Source: Echinostoma caproni
Lineage: Eukaryota > Platyhelminthes > Trematoda > Plagiorchiida > Echinostomatidae
NCBI GenBank assembly: GCA_900618425.1
Contig: UZAN01048170.1
Span: forward strand, 1,444 to 24,710
Reading direction: 5' to 3'
Length of the DNA stretch: 23,267 nt
The notes under the pieces were generated by a model. That model was not told where the DNA came from. It saw only the letters and a program-made list of their open reading frames with translations, and did not search any database. Below, in pieces: positions 11,470-21,639 of the stretch. The translations under genes and the position numbers were made by a program. Each line of letters begins with the position of its first letter. Within the stretch, counting starts at the first letter, position 1.

Positions 11470-13150
11470 CATTTACATCTACTAAAATTACAATATCAGC
11501 TCGTGTCGCTTCATGCAAGAAGTTATGTAGTCTTTGGTAAAATATATGTTTAATTACGCCGAAATTTTTTTTAATCATATTTACTTCATTGTACTTTCAA
11601 GTTAAACTAAACTTTATGGACCCGGTGGGTGAATTTTCAGCCTCAGGCCCCTCCAGAAAAGCGTTAGTAAAACTTCGCAGAGTGGTTTGATGGTGAAGTC
11701 AGTCAAATAATGGAGCTGGTGTCTTGAATGCGAGTACTCTAGGTACAACGCCCACCGATGGCTAGGGCCCGGAGCGTTCGAGCTTAACAGGCCTGTAATC
11801 CTATGCGCATCCGAATTGGGTTAGATAGTTTGAAGGGGTACCGAGGACAGCGAATATGTTCATTTGGAGGATTCGGTGAAACTTGGACGGTAGTGGAGAT
11901 AGAACGCGAAGAAGGCAAAGGCAAGATTTCCATTCGAGTTACTTCTGTCTTTTATAAATGTTTTTGCTTCCTTTTTTGTTTAGTAAGTATATATACGTAC
12001 AAATAATTTTCAGGATGAGGGTGCAGCTTTACAATAGCTGCCTCGGGAAATATAGAAATGGGGAAAATGGGGGCAGTGGAACGATTAGAACTCAAGGCAA
12101 CCAGGTTGTTATTTTGATGAACTGAACCACTCGACAACCACTGCCGTACGACCGTTCGAAGTTCCCGATGGATGTCATGAATAATCAGTTCGATATTTCT
12201 GGAAAAAGTTGTTGATGCGACATTTGCTAGTATTGCATACTTGTGTAATTTCTTTTCGATGCAAGCAACTTAGGACCGAAAATCGAGGTCATGCTGACGG
12301 TGGTGTCTGTTGGACAAATACTGTTTCAATGTTCCCCTGATGCCTCGCGGTCAGTCGTGAAAGTGTGCTCCTCATCGTTCAGTGTACTTACTCACAAATT
12401 CTTTAGCAGCTTGATAAAGGATATTTATTTAGTTGGTTTTCTCTTAAATTCACCTCAGTATTTTCGTTCTCTGCAATGTGATGTTAGACAGTATTTGAAT
12501 CAAGGGTATTCTCACAGCACAACTCCAAAACACATCGGCAAATCCAGATGCAATAAAAAAGTGGATTCTGATTGGGTCTCTCAGTTCTCGAACTAATCCG
12601 CAGTTGTCTTTATCGTTTCCCGTTTTCCCTGCAAAGGATATGGGCGCTGTATCTGAGATGAAGGGCGAGTGGTGTAAGACGCTATTTCGCACTGCTCATA
12701 TCAGCGAAGTTTTTCATGGATGATTGCGTAAGGTTGATTCGTCCTCACTTAAATGAGTCCCTCAGAAGTAAAATTAATGAATTTGTTCTCAATACATGTG
12801 GCCGAACAATTCACTTGCTCTATATTGTTCATTACACCCACATGCCTTTTTATTAGAAGGTCAATATACACACCGGACTGGTCCAGATGGCACCTGCTGG
12901 AAGTTGCAGTCGCAATCTGATTGAGGCAATGAGTCAGTATATACTCTGTCTGGGATTGGGAGTCACGATTGCCGTGAAACCGCTAGGTAGAAGTGTCGTA
13001 TCAAGTAAAAGACTATTTTATTATCATCTTACTTTGGCAGATTTGGGCCCCCACCATTATTAACTAGTGCATTATCAGTAGTGAATTTCGTTTGATTTTG
13101 TGCAATAGTAGCACTTTTTGCTCGTTATTCCACCGAAGGATATCCGTTTA
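11470..13150. other. No recognisable gene; non-coding DNA
   Basis: A GC-richer patch at about 11620-11810 and the open frame at 12291-12596 show no family I can name. The rest reads as AT-rich intron or intergenic sequence. It precedes the LINE relic and the cyclin Y-like exon, so it may be intron of that gene. Confidence 0.45.
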
Positions 13151-13430
13151 CTAGCTTGGAAGGTACTGCCAAAATATGATAGTGACAGGGAGCTTACTGA
13201 TACCATTGTCAGTCTGCTTTAGGCTAGGTCTTGCTACACTGGCCATTATGGAGTTCGACAAGGCTGCCCTGTATCCCATTCAACTTTGTTACAGAGGATG
13301 TTCTACAGAATGATTTGCCCGGTCTGAAAAACGATGAAGTTGAACTCTTCCCAGGAAACAGAGTCAATGGCGCCAATGATGTGCTGCCTGTTTGTTGAAA
13401 TCCCGTGCTTCGTAAAAAGATGATAAACTA
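13151..13430 (+). pseudogene. LINE reverse transcriptase fragment (motif B region)
   Basis: Frame 2 reads LLAWKVLPKYDSD, then a stop, ARSCYTG and GVRQGCPVS (13250-13276). After a frame change to frame 1 at about 13279 it reads FNFVTEDVLQND, GVELLPG-like residues (DEVELFPGNRV), ANDVLP where YADD would fall, and NPVLRKKMIN. The GVRQGCP signature with FNF and the following VELxPGxRV is RT palm motif B and its downstream segment in RTE-like and related LINEs. The catalytic Asp pair is destroyed, and stops and a frameshift are present. The wording differs from the copy at the left edge, so it is a different or much older family. It lies about 320 bases upstream of the cyclin-like exon on the same strand. 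Confidence 0.6.
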
Positions 13431-13746
13431 ACGCTCAAAAAATATCAAAAATTGTCGGGTGAAACAAAAAGGTTTTTGTTATTCTTATTGTTTACTGTTA
13501 TCCATTTTAACTGTTTAACCTCCACTTCACCTCCATTTCTACATCCCACCCACTCCTTCCCCTGGTATTGTTGTGGCTTTTCCACTCTACTTGCTTGCAA
13601 GCCAGTGATATATGAATATACTAGCCATCGACACCATAATACTAGGTTAAGAAATCGCATTATCTGTTTTTAATTCTTGATTTCGCGATCAATCGGTTTT
13701 AATATGGCAGTTGTATATTCGTTACAAAATTTCTGTGTTCATTCAG

Positions 13747-13913
13747 ATCTTCCTCGAACGTCTGGTCAACGCGGCTGAGGTCGGTATTCTTCCGTGGTCT
13801 TGGCGTCGACAACTTTTGGCCTGTATTCTGCTAGCGAGCAAAGTGCTGGACGACCAAGCCGTTTGGAATACTGACTATTGCCAAATTTTGCGGGACGTTT
13901 GCGTAGATGATCT
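13747..13913 (+). CDS. CCNY: Cyclin Y-like gene, one internal exon (cyclin box)
   Basis: The exon encodes 55 complete codons, beginning [16 protein letters not shown] and continuing [20 protein letters not shown] to RDVCVDDL. It matches the cyclin box of the cyclin Y family, where the equivalent run has LLASKVWDDQAVWN followed by DYCQILKD. Cyclin Y is a membrane-tethered cyclin that activates CDK14/16-type kinases and promotes LRP6 phosphorylation in Wnt signalling. The 5' border follows a pyrimidine-rich tract ending TTCATTCAG (AG at 13745-13746). The 3' border is a consensus GTAAGT donor at 13914-13919. The exon starts in phase 0 and leaves two bases (CT) of a split codon. The frame is open throughout, unlike the transposon remains nearby, so it looks functional. 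The usual Trp after SKV is Leu here. I could not find the neighbouring exons, so introns on both sides are probably long. Confidence 0.88.
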
Positions 13914-13919
13914 GTAAGT

Positions 13920-14531
13920 TGATCGTTTGCTTTTACTTGTGGACTGGTAGAACATATTTTTGCTTAGAGAAGATTGATAAGCAGTACATGTTTTTGATTA
14001 TACAAAGCGGAAACTGTCTAGTACTTTTTTCATCAGGCATTATTCCCCACTCTCAACTGATGTTCCAAAGCGGAGCTCAGTTTTGTAAATTAATGTAAAC
14101 TGTTTGTTTGCATGGTTTCATCGCCCTGCCATCTATCTAATTCTATAAATCCTATGTTCCATTATTCGCGCGTTTCCTGTTTTGCCACGCGCATTTGATC
14201 TTACGATAGTTGTCACAGTTATTGCACGATCCAGCCACTGTTTTCCCCGTAAACGACTGTGACCACGACTGTGCATACGTTATGCGTATCTCGCGCATTA
14301 TGCATCCCGTCCCCCTGCTACGTGCTCACACGGTTTGTTGTTCTCGTCAGTGTTCGATCGTTTCGGTATAGGAGACATCGTACGTTATTCCCACTACGTG
14401 AAAACTAAAGTAAATCACGGTAGGTCAAAGTAAACTGTCATTTTCTTCACTTCTGACATTCAGAATAACTCATAAATTGTTTTTCACGGTAGGAAGCTTG
14501 AATTAACCCATTCGATTGTTAAAAGGCATCA
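13920..14531. other. Probable intron of the cyclin Y-like gene
   Basis: The sequence starts at the consensus donor after the exon and is AT-rich, without a recognisable exon. No coding motif is seen in any frame. Confidence 0.55.
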
Positions 14532-14607
14532 AGCACTGTTAGATGTGGGTTTCACTCATTGAGAAATCGTTGATTCCACAAGCAGGACGAAACAGCTGTC
14601 CAGTGCT
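14532..14607 (+). ncRNA. Hammerhead-ribozyme-like motif, probably decayed
   Basis: GGACGAAAC (14585-14593) is the 3' half of a typical hammerhead core: stem II GGAC plus the invariant GAAA. It is followed by AGCTGTC ending at 14600, a minimal stem III (AC pairing with GT) with the GTC cleavage triplet. Bases 14601-14607 (CAGTGCT) pair perfectly with AGCACTG at 14532-14538, which would be stem I. An extra stem forms from TGTGG 14544-14548 and CCACA 14576-14580. What is missing is a proper CUGAUGA box: the best remnants are TTAGATG after 14538 or GTTGATTCC at 14570-14577. Hammerheads with tiny stem III are known in metazoan Penelope-like and retrozyme elements. I judge it a relic, or chance plus partial similarity. 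Confidence 0.3.
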
Positions 14608-15239
14608 CTTTGTCAGCTATCACAAACATTTCAATCGCATGTAAATTCATTAATTTGATTTTTTTCGAAATTTCTTGTTACAAAGATAATTTGTTTGACA
14701 ATTTGGATTTAGAAATATATGAATATATGAAATATAATGTAATCGGCAGATATCGCCAAACTAATGATGGATGAAATAGTTTCCTAATCATAAAGTATAT
14801 TGGTATGAATGTCTAAGGTATACACACCAAATCCGCGATGTAATACATGAGAAATCAGATTGTTACTGTGCCTGTGTGCGACAGTTAACAGTGGAATACA
14901 CGACCCCTAACTAATACTCGAATCGTCGCTATTCAGTGCAAATCCTAAGCAATTGAATAGATGCCTACACAATACTTGAGTTGTAATATGTTGTTAGAAA
15001 GATTGTTCATTGTTTTCTGTTAACGTTTGGGTTATTGTTATGCACAGTCTCTCAGAACGATGACCGATGTGCTCATTTTAGTGAACAATGGAATATTTTC
15101 AACTGAATCCCTATCCAATTTTTCTTCCTTTCCGCCAGCCTGTATTTACCGTTTTATCGTCGCTTATTGTAATCTCGGTATCTTGAACCGACTCATTCAC
15201 AGGCCATGCTCTCAGAATATTTTAGCCTAATTGAAGGCA
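14608..15239. other. No recognisable gene; AT-rich non-coding DNA
   Basis: AT-rich sequence with short tandem-like ATATGAA runs near 14716-14733. No coding motif or exon with homology is seen. It probably continues the intron downstream of the cyclin Y-like exon. Confidence 0.45.
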
Positions 15240-15262
15240 TATTCAAATTCAAATTTTTTATT
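15240..15262 (-). repeat. TTTGAA-repeat tail of the LINE
   Basis: On the minus strand the element ends AATAAAAAATTTGAATTTGAAT, that is, a polyadenylation-like signal merged with two TTTGAA units. A short tandem terminal repeat instead of poly(A) is typical of CR1-type ends. Confidence 0.6.
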
Positions 15263-15685
15263 ATGAGTAAATTACAAAGCCGGTGCTTCTTGAATCCCAT
15301 AGGGTCCGAACACACTGCTCTGTTCGTAGTACAGTTAAATAGCAAAATATAAGGTTCTTTAACGGGTGCTGAACAGATAGGTGTTCAATGTTTCATCGAG
15401 GCGTGACTTGAATGAATCGATGGTTGCAGCACAAACAACTCGAGGTGAAAGAGAGTTCCAGGTATTGCAAACTATGAGACTGAAAGAATAACACCTGCAG
15501 TCTAGCTGCCTCTTTTGGAACCATCGTTTATGTGTATGTTCCCGGAGCTGACCATTTCTGGCTAGTGTTAGTAGAGTACTACACGGGTGGTTAGGTTGAT
15601 ATATGATATATGTTTCACACACGTTTGAGTTCAGACAAAAAACACGGTTCCGTAATAATAGTACTACAATAATAACCATAGAAAA
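15240..15685 (-). pseudogene. CR1/Jockey-like LINE, RT C-terminal end and 3' tail
   Basis: The minus-strand frame from about 15679 to 15359 reads LARNGQLREHTHKRWFQKRQ, then CRCYSFSLIVCNTWNSLSP, RVVCAATIDSFKSRLDETL and stops soon after. This is the conserved extreme C-terminus of CR1/Jockey-group polyproteins: R(G)H-x-K, then a cysteine or Arg-rich step, FSxRVVxxWNSLPxxVVxA, and xFKxRLDxxL. Expected Arg-Val (SxRVV) reads LIV here, and the upstream RT palm is absent. The copy is therefore 5'-truncated, as usual for target-primed insertion. The 3' UTR is about 110 bases, contains AATAAA on the minus strand and ends in TTTGAA units. The terminal 106 codons are open, suggesting a younger copy than the RTE one at the left edge. 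Confidence 0.8.
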
Positions 15686-15686
15686 A

Positions 15687-15731
15687 GTCTATGATTCGGC
15701 AGTGGTCGAAATGCTGCCGAGTTCTCTAGAC
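15687..15731. repeat. Short two-part hairpin beside the LINE breakpoint
   Basis: GTCTA (15687-15691) pairs with TAGAC (15727-15731), and TCGGCAG (15696-15702) pairs with CTGCCGA (15714-15720) around an 11-base loop. It sits immediately upstream of the truncated 5' side of the minus-strand LINE fragment. It may be chance, or a preferred insertion site. Confidence 0.5.
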
Positions 15732-16672
15732 CGAGGCATGTGAACTTTCTTTGGGAACTAACAGCCGAACTCTTTATCTAGCCGAAACCTAAACGTAAGG
15801 CAGTGGCGCGGTGTATTAAAGCCTCAGTCTGTTGGTGCTTGGTGTTTACTTCATCGGATTATATACCCTTTGGACAGGGCTCAACGTCCAAGCTACCCAA
15901 TGCACCTCGATGCCCAATCGAGCCCTCTACCAGTGGCATAACCAGGAAGTGTGTGGTTCGTACACCTCTTGTTTTAGTTTGAAATCTTGTTTTTCTTTAA
16001 CTTCCTTGGGTAAGCTGCTTGTGGTTCACCTATTCGATTATGGCCCTAGATGCTGGCTTTTCGTTTTTCTCTTCCGTGTGGAAATGCCTCCGCCACTTAA
16101 AGACGGGGAGTTGGGCTTCGTCAAGAGAGGATATTTGTGATGTTCGCCAATATGAAAGCATTTTTCGAGGCGCCAGATAAAAATCACTGAAACCCACGTT
16201 AGCTAGGTGTAATTAGTTCATTCCGGGTCACCTGAGCGTTTGGTGACATTGGTGCGTTTAAATACAACCCACCACGTGGGCGGTCTATGAAGCTACAAAC
16301 CAACCAATGAGGACTGTATTTCTGTCCGATGGCCGCGCTTCACATCCTAGAGAATTTTCTGGCATGTCACACAGTCCACTTTCTGTCCTCTTCCTCCGAA
16401 ATTTGCCAGATTGTTAGAGTATCGGAGGTTACTCGCGAAATACAAACAACGCTTCTGAGTGGCTGTAGGGACAAACTTCGGTTCTGGAGTTGAGCTTATT
16501 TTGACAAATCTAAGATGGTTCCTAATGGCATTTCTAATCGTTGATCTTTATATATGAATTAATTGATACTCCAGGAGCACTTTCCCAATATCACACGGGG
16601 TAGATAACTTAATAATTTTCGAGCAATTTGCCTTTCTGATTACCATTTGGTTCAGTCAGATCCGCTTTCCTT
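15732..16672. other. No recognisable gene; possible unknown repeat
   Basis: The plus-strand frame 15832-16140 is open for 102 codons but starts without ATG and has no motif I recognise. The stretch 16200-16330 is GC-richer and contains a GTCACC/GGTGAC hairpin and CACGTG, which looks like old repeat material. No gene can be supported. Confidence 0.4.
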
Positions 16673-16690
16673 TGTTCGCAGCTGCGAACA
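16673..16690. repeat. 18-bp perfect palindrome
   Basis: TGTTCGCAGCTGCGAACA is its own reverse complement over all 18 bases, centred on CAGCTG. It could form a small cruciform or be a dimeric-protein site, but no flanking feature says which. Confidence 0.75.
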
Positions 16691-17160
16691 TTTTACCAAG
16701 TCACTCCAGTATTTCTTCATTTGATGTATTTTCAATTATTTTGTTTAGTCTCATTCGTTGGTATACACACACAATACGCTTCCATTCCAACCAAATCGGA
16801 TCACTTGGAGTGTCGTTACAAGACGTTTATCTTGGTATCGATTGATTTAGTGAATCAGAACACTTCAAAATCAATTGTTTGCGTTTGAACCCAGAGTTCA
16901 GTTCATTCTGTCTGCGCTTTCGAAATGCAACTTATTCTTCATATTTCGAAGCACAATAAAAGAAAACTCACCTCATAGTTTCCGTTCTGGTTCATTGTCA
17001 ACGGTCTGTGCAATCTGAACTTTTGGGTTTATGTTCAAAGTTCACACAGTAGTTAGTGCCTTTCGTAAACAGCTGAGCATGTTCTGATCAGCTCTTGCAC
17101 ACCCCTAGTGCTGACGCGCCTAATGTATTCTGTTTTGACGGAGCGACTGATAAACTTTGT

Positions 17161-17527
17161 TTTATTGATTTGAATTGACCATCCTTCGGACTTTACCTTC
17201 CTCAGTTCATCGATTCAACTCGGAAGCACTAAACTCGAGTTTCGCTCTTATTAGGGCTCATTAGTAGTGCATATCCACCGTCCCATCCAGGATTTGAACT
17301 CCGGACTCATCCCATGGAAGACGTGTGTGTTACTACTGTGCCAACCAGCTCATACTATGGCTAAACCAAATTGCCAATTCATGTTTGTTCAGGTGTCGTC
17401 TTCANTTCATTTCGGCCCGACAGCAACGAAGGGAGACACGGATGACATACTGTTAACTCCAATGAAACTGAACTGAAGATTGTTTGTGACAGTTAAGTCC
17501 GAAGGATATTCAGTTCAAATCAATAAA
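17161..17527. mobile_element. Inverted-repeat-bounded short element with internal tRNA-like core
   Basis: The left end 17161-17196 and right end 17492-17527 are inverted copies, matching at 32 of 36 positions when one is reverse-complemented. Both begin TTTATTGATTTGAA and share ATCCTTCGGACTT. Between them, on the minus strand, lies a tRNA-derived sequence. A short non-coding body with terminal inverted repeats suggests a MITE, and the internal pol III promoter suggests a SINE. It may be a SINE caught inside a MITE, or a SINE head flanked by duplicated inverted segments. A single N sits at 17405. I see no target-site duplication clearly bounding it. Confidence 0.6.
17282..17350 (-). repeat. 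tRNA-Gly(TCC)-like SINE head
   Basis: On the minus strand an A-box-like TGGCACAGTAG (17343-17333) and a B-box-like GTTCAAATCC (17299-17290) begin 44 bases apart, the canonical tRNA spacing. Between them, CTTCCA aligns with the anticodon loop of tRNA-Gly(TCC), with nearly the same distances on both sides. The T-stem retains CCGG against CTGG but has one extra base before the loop. The acceptor stem is not convincing, so this is tRNA-derived, not a functional tRNA gene. Confidence 0.5.
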
Positions 17528-20427
17528 AAATTTTTGTTTTGTTTGACACGGTTCTAGAAACCGCGATGGGTATTTCTAACTGCGACTCGCACTTGATACC
17601 TGTTTTCCAACAACGTTGACGAATACTGCTCCATTTGGGTTATTTGCAGTTCTGAAGTGTTATCTAAAAGTGTAGTTTACCGTTTGCAGATATAATGATG
17701 ATGACCATAATGATGGAGTTTTGTATATGTCGTTGGATTTCTCCGTTACCGCTGAATAGGAATAAAGCTCCGTCTAGAGTTATCCGGTTCTGATAACCCA
17801 TCATTCATCCAAATTACCCTTCAGGGATGCAGACAAGTGAGATTTGTTGTCCTGAACTGCATATATTTTTGTCAAAGACCCACGTGGTCCGTTTTGCCGA
17901 ACTGACTTTTTCAGTAAGCCGGGTTGTTGATTCGATCAACTGTCGGTACACTTAACTTGGATGAACGTAAATTTTAACATGGGACTAGATGTTCCGTACA
18001 ACCTCAATTTATCGATTCCAGTTGTTAAACATGTAACACACTGTCCTGTCCGGTTGTTCGGACAAGTGATAACGACCAATATTTGTGGATGGTTGATCAT
18101 CTATTGATTCTTTTATGAGGTACTTGGGCCGCTAAATCTGTGTCGTCGGATGTCACGATCGGCAAGAACCTTATGGCTAAAGGAGGCAAACACCTGGCCG
18201 ACTTTGCTTTGTACAAAACCATGGCATTAATTTTATGGTCTATCCTTTGAACGAACTGTCCCAAGCCGCTCGCGTAGTAATTTTTGCTCCTTATCAGTAT
18301 ACCATATATTGCCGAGTTTAGTGAACACTCACAACAATCCAAACATGGGTTCAGAAAAGGTATTGTGCCTGAAAAATCAAGATTACACTGTCTTTCAACT
18401 AGTACCGAAGAACGTCTAAAATGTCATTGGTATCTACGGTTCTCCCCTACTGTTTCGGAAGTATGTATCACATTGCTTTAGTGCCAGTAACATTTCGGAG
18501 CTGCTTCACTAATTCGACAGCGAATACGCATTTTCGTGGAGATGTTGAAGGGTATTGGTAGCATCAAAGGTTATGTACTTGATATTTGTTGACAAAAAAC
18601 GATGACTTGTCAAATTGTGCTACTGCGTTTCACCCATTTCTCTGTGCCAGTTGAACAGCATGAGCGTTTAATTACAATTCCATATTGTCAAACAACTGTT
18701 TCCGTGTTTCCTGTCCGATGTCACCAAACCTCACATCAATGTCTCTCGTTGATTCAAATCTTACCGTAATTTGTGCTCATCACCCCGGTTTGCGTTTCCT
18801 AGTTAACCCCCTGTGCCGTCGATCACTGCGCTCGCGTTACTATACTGGGTTTTATTCACAAGAAGGGTTTCCCAGATTATTGTTTCTGTGTTCACTCCAA
18901 ATCGAGATATCTTATTTTGCAATTACCTAATGCGTTTTGCTTGAACCGGGCTAATCAGAGTTGTGTCACTGCTTTTTTTCCGTTCGCACCGGTTAGCTTC
19001 GAATGATTGCATCGTGATACACTTGGTCAGTACACACAACTGTTTGTTCTACCACTGAGATCTAAAAAGTTGACAGTAACAGCAATCGTTGTCTGTATCA
19101 GAAATAATGCCTCACATCTGGGGAGAAATTGGTGTTAGCTCGATCCAAACGGCGCCATGCAGTATATCTTTTGTCGTCGTTTTGTGTCCAAACAGACGTC
19201 CCCTCGAATATGTGCTTTGTTGTGGCTCATTGACTTTTAGGAACGAGGTTTTTTGTTTCGGCGAACCATAGCCCGACGGCTGCATTCAGTAGGCACCAAT
19301 TTAGCTCCTCTTTAATACGAATCGGGTGAATTCTTAACCAGATTAGTGTTATCATTTGTTTTTTCTCCGGTACACCGGTACAAATCAATCGTATTGACTT
19401 CACTCTATTCCAGCTCCTATCTGACCTTACAGTACATGCTGTTTTAACGAATAAGATAGGGTGAAAAGACCTAGATCGTGTCTAGGGCGTTCCTAAGGTC
19501 TGTCGCTAACCTATATACCCGAGTCAACCTTTAGTGGCATAAATTATGGCTATCTTCATCCCAATGGTACTACTGTTTGAGATAATTCATATATCTGACT
19601 TTATATGTACACACAGTTCTATATTGGTGTCATCACAGGATGGCTTAAAGTTGTTAATCCGATCACGTAAAAAATTCCTTCTGTTTTACAACTGACAACT
19701 AGTGCTCAACTCCCAACTGCATTATTTTCTCTCGATGTTTCTTGGTGAATTCGTTCGGGATTTGATTTCATCCTATCGCCAGTATCATTGAGGTGTGGGG
19801 ATCATGGTGATCAACAGCAAATTTGCCGGTGCAACGAAAATAGATTGATAAAATATGCACCTCAAGGAGTCCATTTTGTGAGGCTTTCCATGTGTGTTTC
19901 TCTAAAATTAATACGCGTCTCATTCTTATCAGTCAAATTTTATCCGTGTATTAGACAACAGGGCTGCATACTATGTGGCATGCTGTCACGTTTGCTGTAG
20001 TCAATTCGGTTTTAAATGACGATCGCACTACCATGAAGTGATGTATTGCTTCCGGAAAACATTTCGCCTATTAATTTGGGCGGAAATAACAACTCCGTGC
20101 TGAATTTATTCCCATCCACATTTCAACTGCATGTACTTGCTATGCTTTTGTTATCCGACAGATAGACAAAATTAAACACTGTTGTTTTTCACGCTCTCTC
20201 TGCATTCTGTTTCTCTTCATTGCCCGAATCCCTCCTTTCTGCTTTCAATATTGTGTTGGTCTGGGCCTTACGTATGAATTCTCAACCGTTAGTCTCGATA
20301 TGGTTGAATAACAGAAGTACGCATGAACGTATACATGTGTTTTGAATGCAAACCACTTCTGAATGTGCGCGATTGATTCCGATTGATTGTCTTCCGCTCG
20401 TGTGTGCGTACACACTAAGTACAAAGG

Positions 20428-20459
<32 letters not shown>

Positions 20460-21002
20460 AGCACGTGACTTGGCATTTGAAGCACCCCAGCGGAATCGTT
20501 GTTTTTTCCTTCCCTTCTGGGTTCATCGCTCAGATCATGGCTTTCACATTGTGATAATGCATATGATGCTTTTCAGTCCGGGAGATGCGTGATGTGAAAA
20601 ACAGGTGTATGTGGTTAAATATTTTGACGTCCCTGATAATTTTTCTCGGGGAGGAGTTATCAGCGATACTCATGCATCCCAGCTTTATTATCCTTTTTCA
20701 AACTTCTACGTACATGCTATCAAGCATCTGTTGATCGATGAATATTTTTGAAGTGTTCACTTGAGTTTACGGACAGCCTGTTTATTCATCTTATTTTTTG
20801 GAATTCGAGTTGATCGGTAGTCTACTTTAAATTGGATAGAACTCTGTGTGTTAGCCAACAAAGAGCATTGAATATTTGTTTCAAACGCATCAACAGCACA
20901 TAGTTTGTAGTTTTTGTGGTGCTGGAATCACGAACGATCGCACTGGATGCCGTGATCCTTGTCTGAAACCTACGCAGTTTACAGACTAGTGAGAATTCAG
21001 TT
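17528..21002. other. No recognisable gene; AT-rich non-coding DNA
   Basis: Short ORFs only. A plus-strand run around 18120-18230 reads as a continuous peptide (KNLMAKGGKHLADFALYK) with no family I can name. Minor hairpins occur (GTTGAT-TCG-ATCAAC near 17929; CCTAGA-TCGTG-TCTAGG near 19471). A CCGGTACA direct duplication lies near 19368-19383. No exon of the cyclin Y-like gene was found. Confidence 0.45.
20427..20459. repeat. GT microsatellite grading into GTGC repeats
   Basis: Seven GT units are followed by about five GCGT/GTGC tetramers. This is a compound alternating purine-pyrimidine tract, able to adopt Z-DNA in principle, and a likely polymorphic marker. Confidence 0.9.
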
Positions 21003-21095
21003 GGTTCTGCGTAACATAACGGTGTAAACCAAATTAAACATGCGCTCAAGTTATAGGCAGTCGATCGCATGGGTTCGATTCCCCACCGGATAGTT
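21003..21095 (+). repeat. tRNA-Leu-like SINE or tRNA pseudogene
   Basis: GGTTCGATTCC at 21072-21082 is a perfect pol III B box. TAACATAACGGT at 21012-21023 matches an A box at 10 of 12 positions. The 60-base spacing is long for most tRNAs but suits tRNAs with a long variable arm. GCTCAAG before the variable region resembles the tRNA-Leu(CAA) anticodon loop, and GCATGGGTTCGATTCCCC resembles its T-arm. Acceptor-stem pairing is not evident, so I call a tRNA-derived repeat. Its 3' border is unknown. Confidence 0.45.
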
Positions 21096-21639
21096 CGCTA
21101 TTGGAAACAACTACGCGGATAGATAACGTACATTGTTGACGAGTCGCAGCACGGATCGGGCAGCTGTCCATGCAGTGGTTTTCATCGCAGTTACTCGATG
21201 TATTTCCTGTGTTTCGAAATATCTCAACGGAGATTTTCCTGATTTATTCGGGTGCGCTGCTGAGGTGGCGCGTTCTGCATAAGGAGTGAGGAGTATCTCA
21301 AAAACATATTCGTTCATGGGCGTGGTGGCTAACATGCAGCTGTGCTCTCTTCAACGGGGTCCCTATAAATTGCTCAGTCGAGTTACAACAACCAACTATA
21401 CTTTATCCCATCTTTTATGACTTGATCATAGAAGTTCAGGAGTAGTAAATCTCCATTGTAGACCGAGACCTCAGGTTATTCAGAAGAAAGGCGGATGTTG
21501 ATTCGACTGTTCTTCAATCTTCTTCCAAGACAAAGCAATATATTAGAGTGATGGGTTCGTCACAGTGGACTAGCCGACCATGATGTAACGGCTAGAAGTC
21601 ACTTCTAAGGCTACTGTTGACTCTGATTTTCCTCTGTTA
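21096..21639. other. No recognisable gene; possible SINE body
   Basis: This stretch follows the tRNA-like head and is GC-richer than most of the window up to about 21360, so part may be the body of the same short element. The minus-strand ORF 21111-21335 has no family I recognise. Confidence 0.35.

Noticed and set aside
11620..11810. GC-richer patch with GTTCGAG, possible pol III B box
   Set aside because: The box matches poorly and no A box lies at a sensible distance, so I could not support a third SINE.
15150..15235. YRFIVAY peptide resembling the YRF segment upstream in cyclin Y
   Set aside because: It lies downstream of the exon it should precede, and the similarity ends after four residues.
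15832..16140. 102-codon open frame on the plus strand
   Set aside because: No ATG start, no recognised motif, and not collinear with the neighbouring LINE.
20245..20526. Minus-strand ORF rich in His-Thr and Arg
   Set aside because: It is produced by the GT/GTGC microsatellite at 20427-20459 and is not a protein gene.
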